Notes: a model not told the origin generated them from the sequence alone. A stretch of DNA of 58,728 bases from an uncultured SAR116 cluster alpha proteobacterium (GCA_902533695.1 CACAMV010000003.1:1-58728), one strand, 5' to 3'; positions 33,307 to 42,609 are shown, counted from the first letter of the stretch. Numbers and translations are program-made.

Positions 33307-34280
33307 TGCTCAGTACCTTTAATCCTTACTCTGGGGTCAAGAAAAGTATAAAGGATATCCACAGCAAGATTTAGAAATACAAAAAATGTTACGATTATCA
33401 TTAAGTAAGCGACTATTACAGGTCTATCTAAATTGTAAATAGAATCAATAATTAACTTGCCCATGCCAGGCCAAGCAAAAACAGTTTCCGTTACAGTAGA
33501 AAATGCTATCAAGGATCCAAACTCTAAACCTATAACAGTCACAATAGGAATTAAAATATTTTTCATAACATGAACCATCACAACTCTTTTTTCAGTCAAT
33601 CCTTTTGCACGAGCAAATGTAATGTAATCTTGTAAAATTATTTCTCTTGTTCCCGCTCTCGTTAAGCGAATTACAGAAGACATTTTAAATAAAGCTAAAT
33701 TAAGTGCAGGTAAAAAAACATGCGAAAGCCCATCCAATGTGAATAATGAGCTATGGATACCTAAAAAAACTCCGATTTCACCTCTTCCAGTAGATGGTAA
33801 CCAACCAAGTTGAACAGCAAAAATCATAATAAATATAATACCGACCCAAAATGTAGGCATTGAAAAACCCAATATAGAACCTGCCATAATAGCTTTGCTC
33901 ACTTTACTATCAGGTTTATACCCAGCATAAATACCTAAAGGTATAGCTACAAGAAGTGAAATGAAAAGTGAAAAACATGCTAACTCAAGTGTAGCGGGCA
34001 TTCTTTGTAATATTAACTTTAAAGCTGGTTCTCCAAAAATAAATGAATCACCTAAATCACCCTTGAATGCATTTACCAAAAAATACCAATATTGTTCAGT
34101 GACTGGTCTATCCAAACCGAGGTCACGCATAACCCTCTCCACTTCTGCCTGATCTGCTTCAGGGTTAATTAACATTTCAACTGGATCGCCAACCAGATTA
34201 ACACCACCAAAAACAAGCAAGGACATTATAAATAGTACTAGAGCACTCTGGGCTAATCTTCTTAGAATATAAGGTGTCAT
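33303..34280 (-). CDS. Dipeptide-type ABC transporter permease (DppB-like)
   Basis: This 325-residue membrane protein begins MTPYILRRLAQSALVLF with helix 1, then the long periplasmic loop GDPVEMLINPEADQAEVE typical of DppB, and further helices to the end. The EAA loop is GTREIILQDYITFARAKGL. The C-terminal sequence NLAVDILYTFLDPRVR is diagnostic of this permease family. It is translated with the DppC-like gene (4-base overlap). An intrinsic terminator-like hairpin lies between it and the upstream binding-protein gene, which would make the permeases less abundant than the binding protein. Confidence 0.93.
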   Translation of the reverse strand: MTPYILRRLAQSALVLFIMSLLVFGGVNLVGDPVEMLINPEADQAEVERVMRDLGLDRPVTEQYWYFLVNAFKGDLGDSFIFGEPALKLILQRMPATLELACFSLFISLLVAIPLGIYAGYKPDSKVSKAIMAGSILGFSMPTFWVGIIFIMIFAVQLGWLPSTGRGEIGVFLGIHSSLFTLDGLSHVFLPALNLALFKMSSVIRLTRAGTREIILQDYITFARAKGLTEKRVVMVHVMKNILIPIVTVIGLEFGSLIAFSTVTETVFAWPGMGKLIIDSIYNLDRPVIVAYLMIIVTFFVFLNLAVDILYTFLDPRVRIKGTEQ

Positions 34281-34300
34281 TTTAAACTTATGTTATATAT

Positions 34301-34332
34301 AAAAACCCAGAACAAACCTGCTCTGGGTTTTT
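34301..34332 (-). terminator. Hairpin between binding-protein and permease genes (attenuator-like)
   Basis: AAAAACCCAGA and TCTGGGTTTTT form an eleven-pair stem with a ten-base loop. Because the stem ends in A/T runs on both sides, it can terminate on either strand. On the minus strand it lies after the solute-binding protein gene and before the permeases, the classic place for partial termination in binding-protein-dependent transport operons. Confidence 0.85.
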
Positions 34333-34348
34333 AAGTTTTTTAAATAAA

Positions 34349-35938
34349 CTATTTGCAACTTAAGTACATTGCGATCGTTCTCTCATCAGTTCTAGGTGTA
34401 TAGCTACACCCTGATTTAGCTGCCCATGTATTCATTTGATAGTGTATTGGTATAACACCATAATTTTTACCTACAGCTATTTCTGTTGCTTCAGCTAGGA
34501 GTTTTCCTCTTGCACCGGAGTCAACAGTTGCAAGTGCTTTTTGAACTAACTTATCTACTGCTGGATCAGAATGTCTTCCTCTGTTGGCTCTTCCCATACC
34601 TATTGATTTATCATAAGTATGTAACAATGCTCTTAACGGTGAAGAAGCTTCTCCAGAACCAGCCCCCCAACCTAAAACCATAAAACTAAATTCAGGGCTT
34701 TTGTTTGGACCACCTCTAGATGCTCTCTTGAAATAAACTGCTTTTGGCATTGTTTCAACTTTAGCTTTTATTCCAATTCTTGAGAACATTTGTGCTAAGG
34801 CTTCAGCAATTTTAGCATCATTAATATATCTATCATTTGGACCATGAATAGTCATTTCAAACCCATCCCCATAACCAGCTTCCTTTAAAAGCTTTTTAGC
34901 TCCTTCAGGGTCATATGGATCCGGTTTCATTTTAGATGATACACCATGAAAACCATCTGGAAGTAACTGACCTGCTTTTACCGCTATTCCTTCCATTACT
35001 TTTGCTACCATTGCATCGCGATTAATAGCAAGAGACAAAGCTTTTCTAACCCTTACATCCATTAGAGGATTTTTAATTTTTCCACCACCGATTGCTTTAA
35101 TATGTGGAGAGTTCTCTCTAAATTGATCCATATGCAAATAAATTACACGGTTTGAAGGACCACTGTTTAATTTTAAAGATGGGTTCTTTTTTAATTTAGC
35201 TACGTTTAAAGGTGGAACGTTATCAATAAAATCAACATCTTTAGCTAACAATGCTGCAATTCTAGCGGGTCCAGATTTGATAGGTTTAAAAAGTATATTA
35301 TCAAATTTTGGCATACCACGTCCTGCCCCATGATAGCCTTTGTTAGCTTTTAGAACAATTTTATCTCCTGGAACCCATTTTACAAATTTATATGGTCCAG
35401 TTCCAATTGCTGCTTTGCCACTATTATAATCGGCGGTTGAAGCACCATCACCATGTTTTTTAGATATAATTTTCACAGTCATTATATCGTTTGGCATCAA
35501 AGGGTAAGGCTTTGAAGTTTTGATATGAATAGTATGACTATCAATTTTTATAAACTCCTTACCTTTTAGGTAAGTACCAAATCCTGATGGTGATTTTGGA
35601 ACATTTTGTGCTCTTTTGGCAGTGAAAAGCACATCATCAGCTGTAAAGTCACTTCCATCATGAAACTTAACGCCTTTTCTAAGCTTAAACTCCCATGTAG
35701 TATCATTGATTGGCTTCCAAGAAGTAGCTAAATCAGGGTAATGTTGCTGATTCTCATCTGACCCAACCAATGTTCCAAAAATTTGAGTTGAAAAAGCATT
35801 GTTAGGACCAAGGTTATGGTAATGTGGATCGATAGAGCTTGGCTCCGACTTTAATCCTACAGTCAGGTCTTTTGCCATTGCAGTGCCAGACAAAAATATA
35901 CCGACTATAAAAATTAAAACTGTATTAAGAAATTTCAT
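34349..35938 (-). CDS. ABC transporter solute-binding protein, family 5 (peptide type)
   Basis: This 529-residue periplasmic protein has a cleavable signal (1-22, ending TAMA) and the SBP_bac_5 fold: LKSEPSSIDPHYHN near the start, TWEFKLRKGVKFHDGSDFTADDVLFT, and GTGPYKFVKWVPGDKIVL. Family members bind di- and oligopeptides, but many bind other solutes. A strong AGGAGG lies seven bases before the start. A single hairpin separates it from its permeases. Neighbouring acylases suggest N-acyl or N-formyl amino acids or short peptides as cargo; this is an inference. Confidence 0.92.
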   Translation of the reverse strand: MKFLNTVLIFIVGIFLSGTAMAKDLTVGLKSEPSSIDPHYHNLGPNNAFSTQIFGTLVGSDENQQHYPDLATSWKPINDTTWEFKLRKGVKFHDGSDFTADDVLFTAKRAQNVPKSPSGFGTYLKGKEFIKIDSHTIHIKTSKPYPLMPNDIMTVKIISKKHGDGASTADYNSGKAAIGTGPYKFVKWVPGDKIVLKANKGYHGAGRGMPKFDNILFKPIKSGPARIAALLAKDVDFIDNVPPLNVAKLKKNPSLKLNSGPSNRVIYLHMDQFRENSPHIKAIGGGKIKNPLMDVRVRKALSLAINRDAMVAKVMEGIAVKAGQLLPDGFHGVSSKMKPDPYDPEGAKKLLKEAGYGDGFEMTIHGPNDRYINDAKIAEALAQMFSRIGIKAKVETMPKAVYFKRASRGGPNKSPEFSFMVLGWGAGSGEASSPLRALLHTYDKSIGMGRANRGRHSDPAVDKLVQKALATVDSGARGKLLAEATEIAVGKNYGVIPIHYQMNTWAAKSGCSYTPRTDERTIAMYLSCK

Positions 35939-36018
35939 TCTTTCCTCCTAATTTTTCTAAAATCACACTGAAGTAAAATCATATTAGAGTCAAAAATAAA
36001 ATGGTAAAAAAATAATTA

Positions 36019-36036
36019 ATTAGTTAACATACTAAT
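36019..36036. promoter_or_regulatory. Inverted repeat between divergent binding-protein and hydrolase genes
   Basis: ATTAGT-TAACAT-ACTAAT is an exact 6-base inverted repeat with a six-base spacer that itself includes part of a GTTAAC palindrome. It lies in the 113-base divergent gap, just 4 bases before the AGGAGA ribosome site of the alpha/beta hydrolase. It could be an operator for the hydrolase-MFS operon. Not tied to a known regulator. Confidence 0.3.
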
Positions 36037-36051
36037 CATTAGGAGAAATTT

Positions 36052-36885
36052 TTGTCACAATTCGATTTTTTTTTAAATCTACCACAGAGTATATTTTATA
36101 GGGATGAACAAGAAAATTTAGTACTTTCTTACAGAATAAGCTTACTAAAGGATAAACCTTATTTAGTATTTTTGCATGGTTATAATGGCAATAGTAAAAG
36201 TTGGGCTTATCAATTTAATTATTTTAAGAATAAATTTTCTATAATTGCAATTGATTTTCCTGGTTTTGGAAGATCAGAAACAATGACTGATCCGGACATG
36301 TATAGAGTTTCAAGTTTAATTAATAGAGCATTAAAAAATATAAATGTTGATAAGTTTTCATTAGTTGGTCATTCCATGGGAGGTATGCTTGCCCAAATCA
36401 TATCTGCAAATTGTTCTGAATCAGTACAAAAACTAATTCTCTCATGTACGCATACTGGATATGCTTTAAATTATAAACATCCTCTAAGAGAACCTTATAT
36501 GAAAAGATTAGAACAAAGAAAAGAAATGTCAGATTTAGAATATGGTAAATTAAGAGTTAAAAAAATGCTACCCAAATTAGAAGATAAAACTATTTTTAAT
36601 TTTTTAGCTAAAATTAGTGAAGAAATAACTCAGGAAAGTATTTTGTGTGGAGGAACAGCAATGCAAATACTTAGTACTAAAAATATTTTAAATAAAATTA
36701 AGTGTCCGTGTCTAATTTTAACTGGATCAGATGATATTGTGGTTTCAAAAGAAAAATCATCATTTTTAATTAATCATATTACACATTCTTTGCATCATGA
36801 AATTGAAGGCGTAGGTCATGCGCCATATTGCGAAAGTTATGTAGAATTTAATGATACTGTTAATTCATTTTTGACTTCTGAATGA
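36052..36885 (+). CDS. Alpha/beta hydrolase
   Basis: This 277-residue protein starts at TTG 36052, five bases after AGGAGA. The alpha/beta-hydrolase fold is shown by LVFLHGYNGNSKSW (oxyanion region), IAIDFPGFGRS, the nucleophile elbow LVGHSMGGMLAQ, an acid candidate in LTGSDDIVVS, and the final catalytic His in IEGVGHAPYCE. It probably cleaves an ester or C-C bond of a small molecule. It overlaps the MFS transporter gene by four bases (ATGA), so hydrolase and transporter are likely used together. Substrate unknown. Confidence 0.88.
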   Translation: MSQFDFFLNLPQSIFYRDEQENLVLSYRISLLKDKPYLVFLHGYNGNSKSWAYQFNYFKNKFSIIAIDFPGFGRSETMTDPDMYRVSSLINRALKNINVDKFSLVGHSMGGMLAQIISANCSESVQKLILSCTHTGYALNYKHPLREPYMKRLEQRKEMSDLEYGKLRVKKMLPKLEDKTIFNFLAKISEEITQESILCGGTAMQILSTKNILNKIKCPCLILTGSDDIVVSKEKSSFLINHITHSLHHEIEGVGHAPYCESYVEFNDTVNSFLTSE

Positions 36886-38066
36886 CAGCACTTTCTTATC
36901 GTCCTTTTTTAGCTTATTTTATTACAAATTCTATTTCACTTCTTGGTTTATGGATTCAAAAGATAGGTGTGGGTTGGTTAACTTGGCATTTAACAGAATC
37001 AACCTTTTGGACTAGTTTTGTTACACTCGCATTAATGGCTCCAGCAGGAATATTAGGACCTTTTTTTGCTGTTTGGGCTGAAAATTGGGACATGAGAAAA
37101 GCTAGTATAATATTAAAGTTCTTAATGTTTATTTTAGCATCTTTAGTTTGGTATTTGCAGTTTTTAGAGCTTCACACTGTTTACTCTTTGGCATTATTGT
37201 CAATTTTGCACGGGATCTTAAGCGCGATTTATCACCCTGTTAGACTAGTGTTTGTATCTGTAATTGTTGAAAAGAATCTTCTGGGAAGTGCTATTGGTTT
37301 AAATTCTGCTTCGTTCAATGCATCAAGGGTTATAGGGCCATCTTTGGCTGGTTTTTTTATATTTTTTTTTAATCTTGAGAAAACTTTTTTAATATCTGCA
37401 CTATCTTATTTGCCCTTATTACCATTTCTTTTTTCAGTACCCTTAAGATTAAGAATATCTAGTAAAAATGAAGAAAATAATTTTATCAAAAATTTTAAAG
37501 ATGGATTTAAAATGGCTATTAAAACTAAGGTTATTTTAAGTAGTTTATTTGTTGTATTTGTTAATGCTTTTTTTGTAAGAGGAATTCTTGAGATTCAACC
37601 TACAATAGCTGGAGAAATGTTACTTGGTAGTAGTGCTAATTTATCAATAATTACAGCAACCGCAGGAATAGGAGCTTTGTTTTCTTCTATATGGATAAGC
37701 GCAAGAAATCTAAAAATAAATAATTTGATAAAAATATTATTTCCAATGTTAATTTTTGGTTTTATAAGTTCATTGCTTATAGGTTTGACAGGCAACTTAA
37801 TTTTTATATCAGGTCTATTTTTGGTAATGGGCTTTTCTACAACAATGATTGGAATATCTACTCAAACAATTATACAACTTGAAGTTAATGACAAATATAG
37901 AGCAAGAGTATTAACTTGGTGGTCAGCAATATCATTTGGTTCACTGACATTAGGTGGTATAATTCTTGGAATTGCGGGAGAGTTTTTCCCTATTAAATTT
38001 GGCATTATTTTTATGCCTATTATAGGTTTTATTATTTACAGATATTTTTTTGGAAAGTTTAATTAG
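36882..38066 (+). CDS. MFS transporter (EntS-like MFS_3 type)
   Basis: This 394-residue membrane protein has about 12 helices and the MFS_3 pattern: SISLLGLWIQKIGVGWLTW in helix 1, NSASFNASRVIGPSLAGF in helix 5, and a second half starting near residue 205. EntS and related members export siderophores or other metabolites; others import. Translational coupling to the alpha/beta hydrolase suggests a shared substrate. Its last eight bases overlap the convergent DMT transporter gene. Confidence 0.85.
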   Translation: MTALSYRPFLAYFITNSISLLGLWIQKIGVGWLTWHLTESTFWTSFVTLALMAPAGILGPFFAVWAENWDMRKASIILKFLMFILASLVWYLQFLELHTVYSLALLSILHGILSAIYHPVRLVFVSVIVEKNLLGSAIGLNSASFNASRVIGPSLAGFFIFFFNLEKTFLISALSYLPLLPFLFSVPLRLRISSKNEENNFIKNFKDGFKMAIKTKVILSSLFVVFVNAFFVRGILEIQPTIAGEMLLGSSANLSIITATAGIGALFSSIWISARNLKINNLIKILFPMLIFGFISSLLIGLTGNLIFISGLFLVMGFSTTMIGISTQTIIQLEVNDKYRARVLTWWSAISFGSLTLGGIILGIAGEFFPIKFGIIFMPIIGFIIYRYFFGKFN

Positions 38067-38940
38067 ACTTTTTAGTCTCTCGATGAAAAATATAAATACC
38101 TGAGATTGTAATAATTATACCGCCAATTAAAGTATTGACGACAGGTGACACATTCCAAATTAATGAGTCAAATAAAATTGCCCACAATATCCCTGTATAA
38201 TTAAACGGACTAACTATAGATGCCTGTGCTTTTTGAAGTGCATAAGTCATCAAAATTTGAGTAGCCAAGGCACAAGTGCCTAATCCAATAAACAATAACA
38301 AAATTTTTAAACTAGGTTCTTTCCAAAAGAAAGGTTGAAAGAAAGAGGTGCATATCACAGTAATCAACATAAAGTAAAATACTGTTTTTACTGGATTTTC
38401 TGTTTTTCCTAGTATTCTTAGAAAAATTATAGTGGTAGACCACATAAATGTTGCTATGACGGCAATGATAGAAGCCATTTTTATATCTGTAGATGGATCA
38501 ACTGCAATTATGACTCCCAAAAACCCAAAAATAATAGCAGTCCATCTTCTCCAACCAATAATTTCTTTTAGAAAAATTATAGCAAGTATAGAGCTAAATA
38601 TTGGAACAGACATAGATATAACAGTGACATCTGCTACTGGTATTCTGTGAAGGGAGTAAAAAAATAATAAATTACCAACTAATCCTGATAATGAACGAAA
38701 CAGGTGAAGAAAAGGCGTTTTTGTTTTTAAAAAATTAATACCACCTAATTTATAAATTAAAGGAGATAATAAAATTAAAACCACAATACCTCTTGCAAAG
38801 GCGATTTGGATAGGATGGTATTCAGGACCAATTAATTTTGCCTGAACACTCATTAAAGTCACGCTTAATACTGCAACTATCATAGCTAAAATAGCTTTAT
38901 AATTATTAGAAGAATCTTTAAAAAAATTAAATATTTTCAA
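38059..38940 (-). CDS. DMT superfamily (EamA) transporter
   Basis: This 293-residue inner-membrane protein has ten predicted helices in two EamA repeats (about 15-145 and 160-288). Family features include FARGIVVLILLSP, SLHRIPVADVTVISMSVPIFSSILAIIFL and, in the second repeat, ALQKAQASIVSPFNYTGILWAILF. Such carriers usually export amino acids, purines or other metabolites. A second, similar EamA gene lies at 44189-45094. It is 4 bases downstream of the leftward MFS gene, so they probably share an mRNA. Confidence 0.88.
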   Translation of the reverse strand: MKIFNFFKDSSNNYKAILAMIVAVLSVTLMSVQAKLIGPEYHPIQIAFARGIVVLILLSPLIYKLGGINFLKTKTPFLHLFRSLSGLVGNLLFFYSLHRIPVADVTVISMSVPIFSSILAIIFLKEIIGWRRWTAIIFGFLGVIIAVDPSTDIKMASIIAVIATFMWSTTIIFLRILGKTENPVKTVFYFMLITVICTSFFQPFFWKEPSLKILLLFIGLGTCALATQILMTYALQKAQASIVSPFNYTGILWAILFDSLIWNVSPVVNTLIGGIIITISGIYIFHRETKKSN

Positions 38941-38944
38941 TTTT

Positions 38945-40216
38945 TTATTTCTGCATCTCTGTGAGTTTCTCAGATTGTCTTAAAAAAAAGAAACATAAAA
39001 ATGCTGATAAAAAAGGATATAATGCAGATAATCTAATAGTAACTAATAAATCATAACCTAGATCCATAGCAGCTGCAAATGGCATTGCTCCAATAGATGC
39101 ACCTACTACTAATACCATTTGACCTGTTCCCTGAATACTGCCTACATGAAGTCGACCAAAATACTTAGGCCAAATATATCCAAATAAAGACAAATTAAAA
39201 GCATTGTTTATTCCAAAAATTATTGAATAAATTAGAGCATAATTAGTGTTTGTTGCGAAAGTAATAGACATTAAAGATGCTGTGGTAACCAACAGAGATA
39301 AACCGATTATGTTGTGTGTTTGAAATTTGTCTAACATTTTCCCTGCAATAGGAATAAATATAATCATTGCAATCATAGTTGGTATAAATAAAGCTGTTGC
39401 AGTACTGCTAGGCATACCAAAATATTGATTTAGAATTGTAACTTGGAAGAAATGTAAAGCTGTAACAAGAGTTGATATTGAAAAAAATGAAAATGATAGG
39501 ATATAAAAACTCTTTTCTTTTAAAGCTTCATTAAGTGATAAGCCAAAAATTTTGTTATTTACTTTATTTTTATTTTTAGCTATACCATCAGGATGTATAT
39601 TGACATCTTCGGGTTTGTTTATTGCTAAAAAAATCAATGGTGGGAGCATGATGATCCATGTAGATAAACCAATAATCACCCAGGCTTGTCTCCATCCATA
39701 ATTAGTGATCAAAAAATCAGAAATGGGTGGATGTAAGCCCATAGAAATAGCAAAACCTAATCCCATTAAACCTAATGCAAAACCTCGTTTTCTATCGAAC
39801 CACTGGGTTATGATATTTGCAGATCCTAACATCAAAGATCCTTGACCAAAAAATCTTAAAAAACCAAATGCTACAGCCAGCATAAGAAAATTGGCTGCTG
39901 CCCCAAATATCATGCATCCAATACCAAGAAAAATTATTGTATAAATTAAGACTATTCTTGGACCATGTTTGTCAACTAATTTACCCATTTTGGGAAGCAA
40001 AAAAGCAGCAAATAAAGTTGCTATCATGTAGGCAGTAGTGATTGAAGTGCTAGAGATTTGTAAATCTTTTGAAATCACGGGAATAAAAGGACTAAATGTA
40101 TGTGATTGTCCAGCCCCGCTAGCAAAAATTCCTAAGCTTCCAATCCCGACAATAACCCAACCATAGAAAAATTTTTCATTAAATGTTTTAAAAATTTTCT
40201 GATTAATTAAAGACAT
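38945..40216 (-). CDS. MFS transporter, oxalate/formate antiporter or monocarboxylate type
   Basis: This 423-residue protein has about 12 helices. Its start, YGWVIVGIGSLGIFASGAGQ then HTFSPFIPVISKDL, and GKLVDKHGPRIVL after helix 2, resemble the OFA/monocarboxylate branch of the MFS. It would move a carboxylate or similar anion. A near-perfect palindrome lies within the 35 bases upstream of its start. It leads a two-gene leftward run with the EamA transporter. Substrate unknown. Confidence 0.82.
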   Translation of the reverse strand: MSLINQKIFKTFNEKFFYGWVIVGIGSLGIFASGAGQSHTFSPFIPVISKDLQISSTSITTAYMIATLFAAFLLPKMGKLVDKHGPRIVLIYTIIFLGIGCMIFGAAANFLMLAVAFGFLRFFGQGSLMLGSANIITQWFDRKRGFALGLMGLGFAISMGLHPPISDFLITNYGWRQAWVIIGLSTWIIMLPPLIFLAINKPEDVNIHPDGIAKNKNKVNNKIFGLSLNEALKEKSFYILSFSFFSISTLVTALHFFQVTILNQYFGMPSSTATALFIPTMIAMIIFIPIAGKMLDKFQTHNIIGLSLLVTTASLMSITFATNTNYALIYSIIFGINNAFNLSLFGYIWPKYFGRLHVGSIQGTGQMVLVVGASIGAMPFAAAMDLGYDLLVTIRLSALYPFLSAFLCFFFLRQSEKLTEMQK

Positions 40217-40232
40217 AAATTTACCTTAAAAT

Positions 40233-40250
40233 TAATTTACATGTTAATTA
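40233..40250. promoter_or_regulatory. 18-base near-perfect palindrome upstream of MFS gene
   Basis: TAATTTACATGTTAATTA matches its own reverse complement except for one symmetric pair of positions, and is centred on ACATGT. It ends 17 bases ahead of the MFS start codon and would overlap the promoter, as repressor sites do. The form is compatible with a GntR- or LacI-type operator, but no regulator gene is adjacent. Confidence 0.35.
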
Positions 40251-40271
40251 ATTAATAGGCAATTTGTTTTA

Positions 40272-41174
40272 TTAAGTTTTATTTTTACTTGCCTCAACAA
40301 GCATATCAACTGCTTCTAATAATGATCTGGATTTATCAAAATTTTCTCTAGTTTCGATTGCGATAGGTGTTTTGTTTGCCAAATTCATTATATCTGCTGC
40401 TCCTTGATGAAATTTAGGGGTAAGGTTTATTTCTTCATAGGTATTAGCTATTTCTATCATTTCTCCTTCCCATCTGTCGGCATCTAGCGGTATTTTGGGC
40501 ACCATATTTTCCATAGCTTCTAAAATGTTTGGTTTGCTATACTTAAGCTCGTCAATATATTCATTAAATAAATTTAATTTTCTCGATGCCGTGATGACCG
40601 CTGCATGTAAAGCAAATGTTCCTTTTGTAGCACTTGCATATACCATTTTCATTGCGGATGCTTTGCCTATTTCAGTTCCAATGTTTTTTATTACAAATCC
40701 TTTTCCATCCATAACTTTTAATTTTTCTGCATCTTGACCAGATAGATATAATCTTGTTTGACCATTTTCAATTAAAGGGTTTAACCCTATTATTCCACCA
40801 TCAACAAAATTAAAATGTTTTTGAGACAAAGTATTCCCAATTTTAATTGATGTGTTAGGAGAAACAGCATTACAGTCAACATATGTTATAACTTTGTCTA
40901 TATTACTTTTTACAGAAGCCTCGTTTACTATTCTAGCTTGGGAGATGGCAAATTCAGGGGGTAAAATAGATAATATAATGTCAACTTCATTTAGCAGATT
41001 TGTAATATTATCAGTGTCATAAATTCCTGATTTTTTGGCTAACAATTTTGTTCTCTCTGATCTATTGCTTAGGCATGTAAAAACATTAAAACCGTTATCC
41101 AAAAGAGCTTTTCCGCAACCATGCCCCATGTCGCCAGGCATTAAGATACCTATATTAGGTAGTAGTGGTTTCAT
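40272..41174 (-). CDS. NAD(P)-dependent dehydrogenase with DUF1932 C-terminal domain
   Basis: This 300-residue protein has a Rossmann N-terminal domain (IGILMPGDMGHGCGKALLDNGF, similar to 6-phosphogluconate/3-hydroxyisobutyrate dehydrogenases) and a helical C-terminal domain (about 185-260) with the KMVYASATKGTFALHAAV lysine-containing helix that matches DUF1932. It likely oxidises a beta-hydroxy acid. The rhodanese gene precedes it by 6 bases on the same strand. Substrate not predictable. Confidence 0.8.
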   Translation of the reverse strand: MKPLLPNIGILMPGDMGHGCGKALLDNGFNVFTCLSNRSERTKLLAKKSGIYDTDNITNLLNEVDIILSILPPEFAISQARIVNEASVKSNIDKVITYVDCNAVSPNTSIKIGNTLSQKHFNFVDGGIIGLNPLIENGQTRLYLSGQDAEKLKVMDGKGFVIKNIGTEIGKASAMKMVYASATKGTFALHAAVITASRKLNLFNEYIDELKYSKPNILEAMENMVPKIPLDADRWEGEMIEIANTYEEINLTPKFHQGAADIMNLANKTPIAIETRENFDKSRSLLEAVDMLVEASKNKT

Positions 41175-41180
41175 ATAAAA

Positions 41181-41555
41181 TTATTTATCCATAGGTCCAT
41201 TATTTTTGTCCCAATCACTAATACCCCCAGCATTTTTAACATTTTGATATCCCATCTCTTTCATTGTCTTGCCTGCAAGTGCAGCTTGACCTCCAGCACC
41301 GCAAATAAGAATGATTTCAGCTTCTTTTTTTAGGTTAGGGTTGTAAATAGCAGTTGAATCATCTGCAATAAATTCTATCATTCCTCTTGGAATTCTTAAT
41401 GCATTTTTTATTGTACCAGTTTTATCTATTTCAGCACTATCTCTTACATCTATAAATGTTGCACTATTAGATCTATGTTTCTCTATTGCTGCGTTTGTAT
41501 CTATTTTTTCAACTTCGGAATTTGCTTCACTCAAATAAATTTTAGCTGTTTTCAT
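41181..41555 (-). CDS. Single-domain rhodanese-like protein
   Basis: This 124-residue protein has one rhodanese domain: TFIDVRDSAEIDKTGTIKNALRIPRGMIEF in the first half and the active-site loop ILICGAGGQAALAGKTMKEMGYQNVKNAGG in the second. The active-site Cys (about residue 85) is kept, so sulfur transfer is possible. A GGAG ribosome site precedes its start. It is cotranscribed with the DUF1932 dehydrogenase (6-base gap). Confidence 0.88.
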   Translation of the reverse strand: MKTAKIYLSEANSEVEKIDTNAAIEKHRSNSATFIDVRDSAEIDKTGTIKNALRIPRGMIEFIADDSTAIYNPNLKKEAEIILICGAGGQAALAGKTMKEMGYQNVKNAGGISDWDKNNGPMDK

Positions 41556-41574
41556 TTAATTCTCCGTTTAATAA

Positions 41575-42042
41575 TTAATATATTTTACCCATATCATAAG
41601 GTTGAGTAACACCCAAAGTCATCCAACAATTTAGACAGTCAGAGTTTAATGTTGCTCTTCCCAAAGACCAAAAAATTTTATATCTTCTATTATTTTTGTT
41701 ATCAAGTAATACTTCTATTCTAGCACTTTTTTTATTTTCAAAAAGAACTTTAATTTTAAAGAATTTTGAATTTAATAATTTGTTATAAGGTTTATTCTTA
41801 ATCATCTTTAAAAAATATTTAAAAGGACCAGTATACTTTTTATTTTCTGGATGAGCAAAAATCCAACATTGATAAATCCCTCTATTATCCTTGGAATTGG
41901 ATTGAAGTGACATTAATTGAATTTCAACTACATCTGATGCAGAAAATTTATCATTTGGTATAATGTCAGCGGATAAATTTTTGCCAGAAAATAGTAAAAA
42001 TGGCAATAAAAGCAAAATGGTAGTTAATTTATAATAGGGCAA
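41575..42042 (-). CDS. Exported protein, DUF4864-like
   Basis: This 155-residue protein begins at TTG 42042 with a signal peptide (LTTILLLLPFLLFSGKNLSA) and a mature domain with SASDVVEIQLMSLQ, a WIFAHPENKKYTGPFKYFLKMI block and a final LNCWMTLGVTQPYD. The block order resembles DUF4864 proteins, a periplasmic family of unknown function; I hold that loosely. Two cysteines near the end (DCLNC) form a CxxC. It precedes the rhodanese gene by 19 bases. Confidence 0.55.
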   Translation of the reverse strand: MPYYKLTTILLLLPFLLFSGKNLSADIIPNDKFSASDVVEIQLMSLQSNSKDNRGIYQCWIFAHPENKKYTGPFKYFLKMIKNKPYNKLLNSKFFKIKVLFENKKSARIEVLLDNKNNRRYKIFWSLGRATLNSDCLNCWMTLGVTQPYDMGKIY

Positions 42043-42117
42043 TGGGTATAGTACTTAAAAAAGTTGATTATAACTACTATATAAAACAACATTAATTGAA
42101 TTTAAAGAGGATAAAAA

Positions 42118-42597
42118 ATGAAAATATCAATACGCTTTCTAATCTATTTTTTTTTTATGTTAATGATTAATGTTTCAAATACTTTTGGGGTAAGTTCTGA
42201 CTCATCTTCAAGTTATATTGTGAAATCAACTGATTATTATGTTGCTAAAGATTTAATTGCAAAAGGTAAATATAGAGATGCTATAGAGGTTTTAAAATAT
42301 TTGGAAAAAGAAAGTTCAAAGGATGCGGATATACAAAATTATTTAGGGTTTTCTTATAGAAAAATAGATAATTTTGATCTAGCAGCAATTCACTATCAAA
42401 AAGCTTTAACTTTAAACCCAAAACACAAAGGGGCTTTAGAGTATCAAGGAGAAATGTTTCTCAGGTTGAACCAAGTTGAAAAAGCAAAAGAAAATTTGAA
42501 GAAATTGGATGAAATATGTTTTCTTGGTTGCAAAGAAATGGAAAAACTAGAATTATCTATTAAAATGAAATTAAAAAGTGTAGAAAGTAAATATTAG
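42118..42597 (+). CDS. Exported tetratricopeptide-repeat (TPR) protein
   Basis: This 159-residue protein has a signal peptide (about 1-24) and two to three TPR units: AKDLIAKGKYRDAIEVLKYLEKES, DIQNYLGFSYRKIDNFDLAAIHYQKALTL and ALEYQGEMFLRLNQVEKAKENL. It therefore likely acts as a periplasmic protein-binding scaffold. Two cysteines are at DEICFLGCKE, a possible disulfide. GAGGATAAAAA lies just before ATG 42118. It is divergent from the DUF4864-like gene and 12 bases before the CoA-transferase pair. Confidence 0.8.
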   Translation: MKISIRFLIYFFFMLMINVSNTFGVSSDSSSSYIVKSTDYYVAKDLIAKGKYRDAIEVLKYLEKESSKDADIQNYLGFSYRKIDNFDLAAIHYQKALTLNPKHKGALEYQGEMFLRLNQVEKAKENLKKLDEICFLGCKEMEKLELSIKMKLKSVESKY

Positions 42598-42609
42598 GAA
42601 AATTTAATT

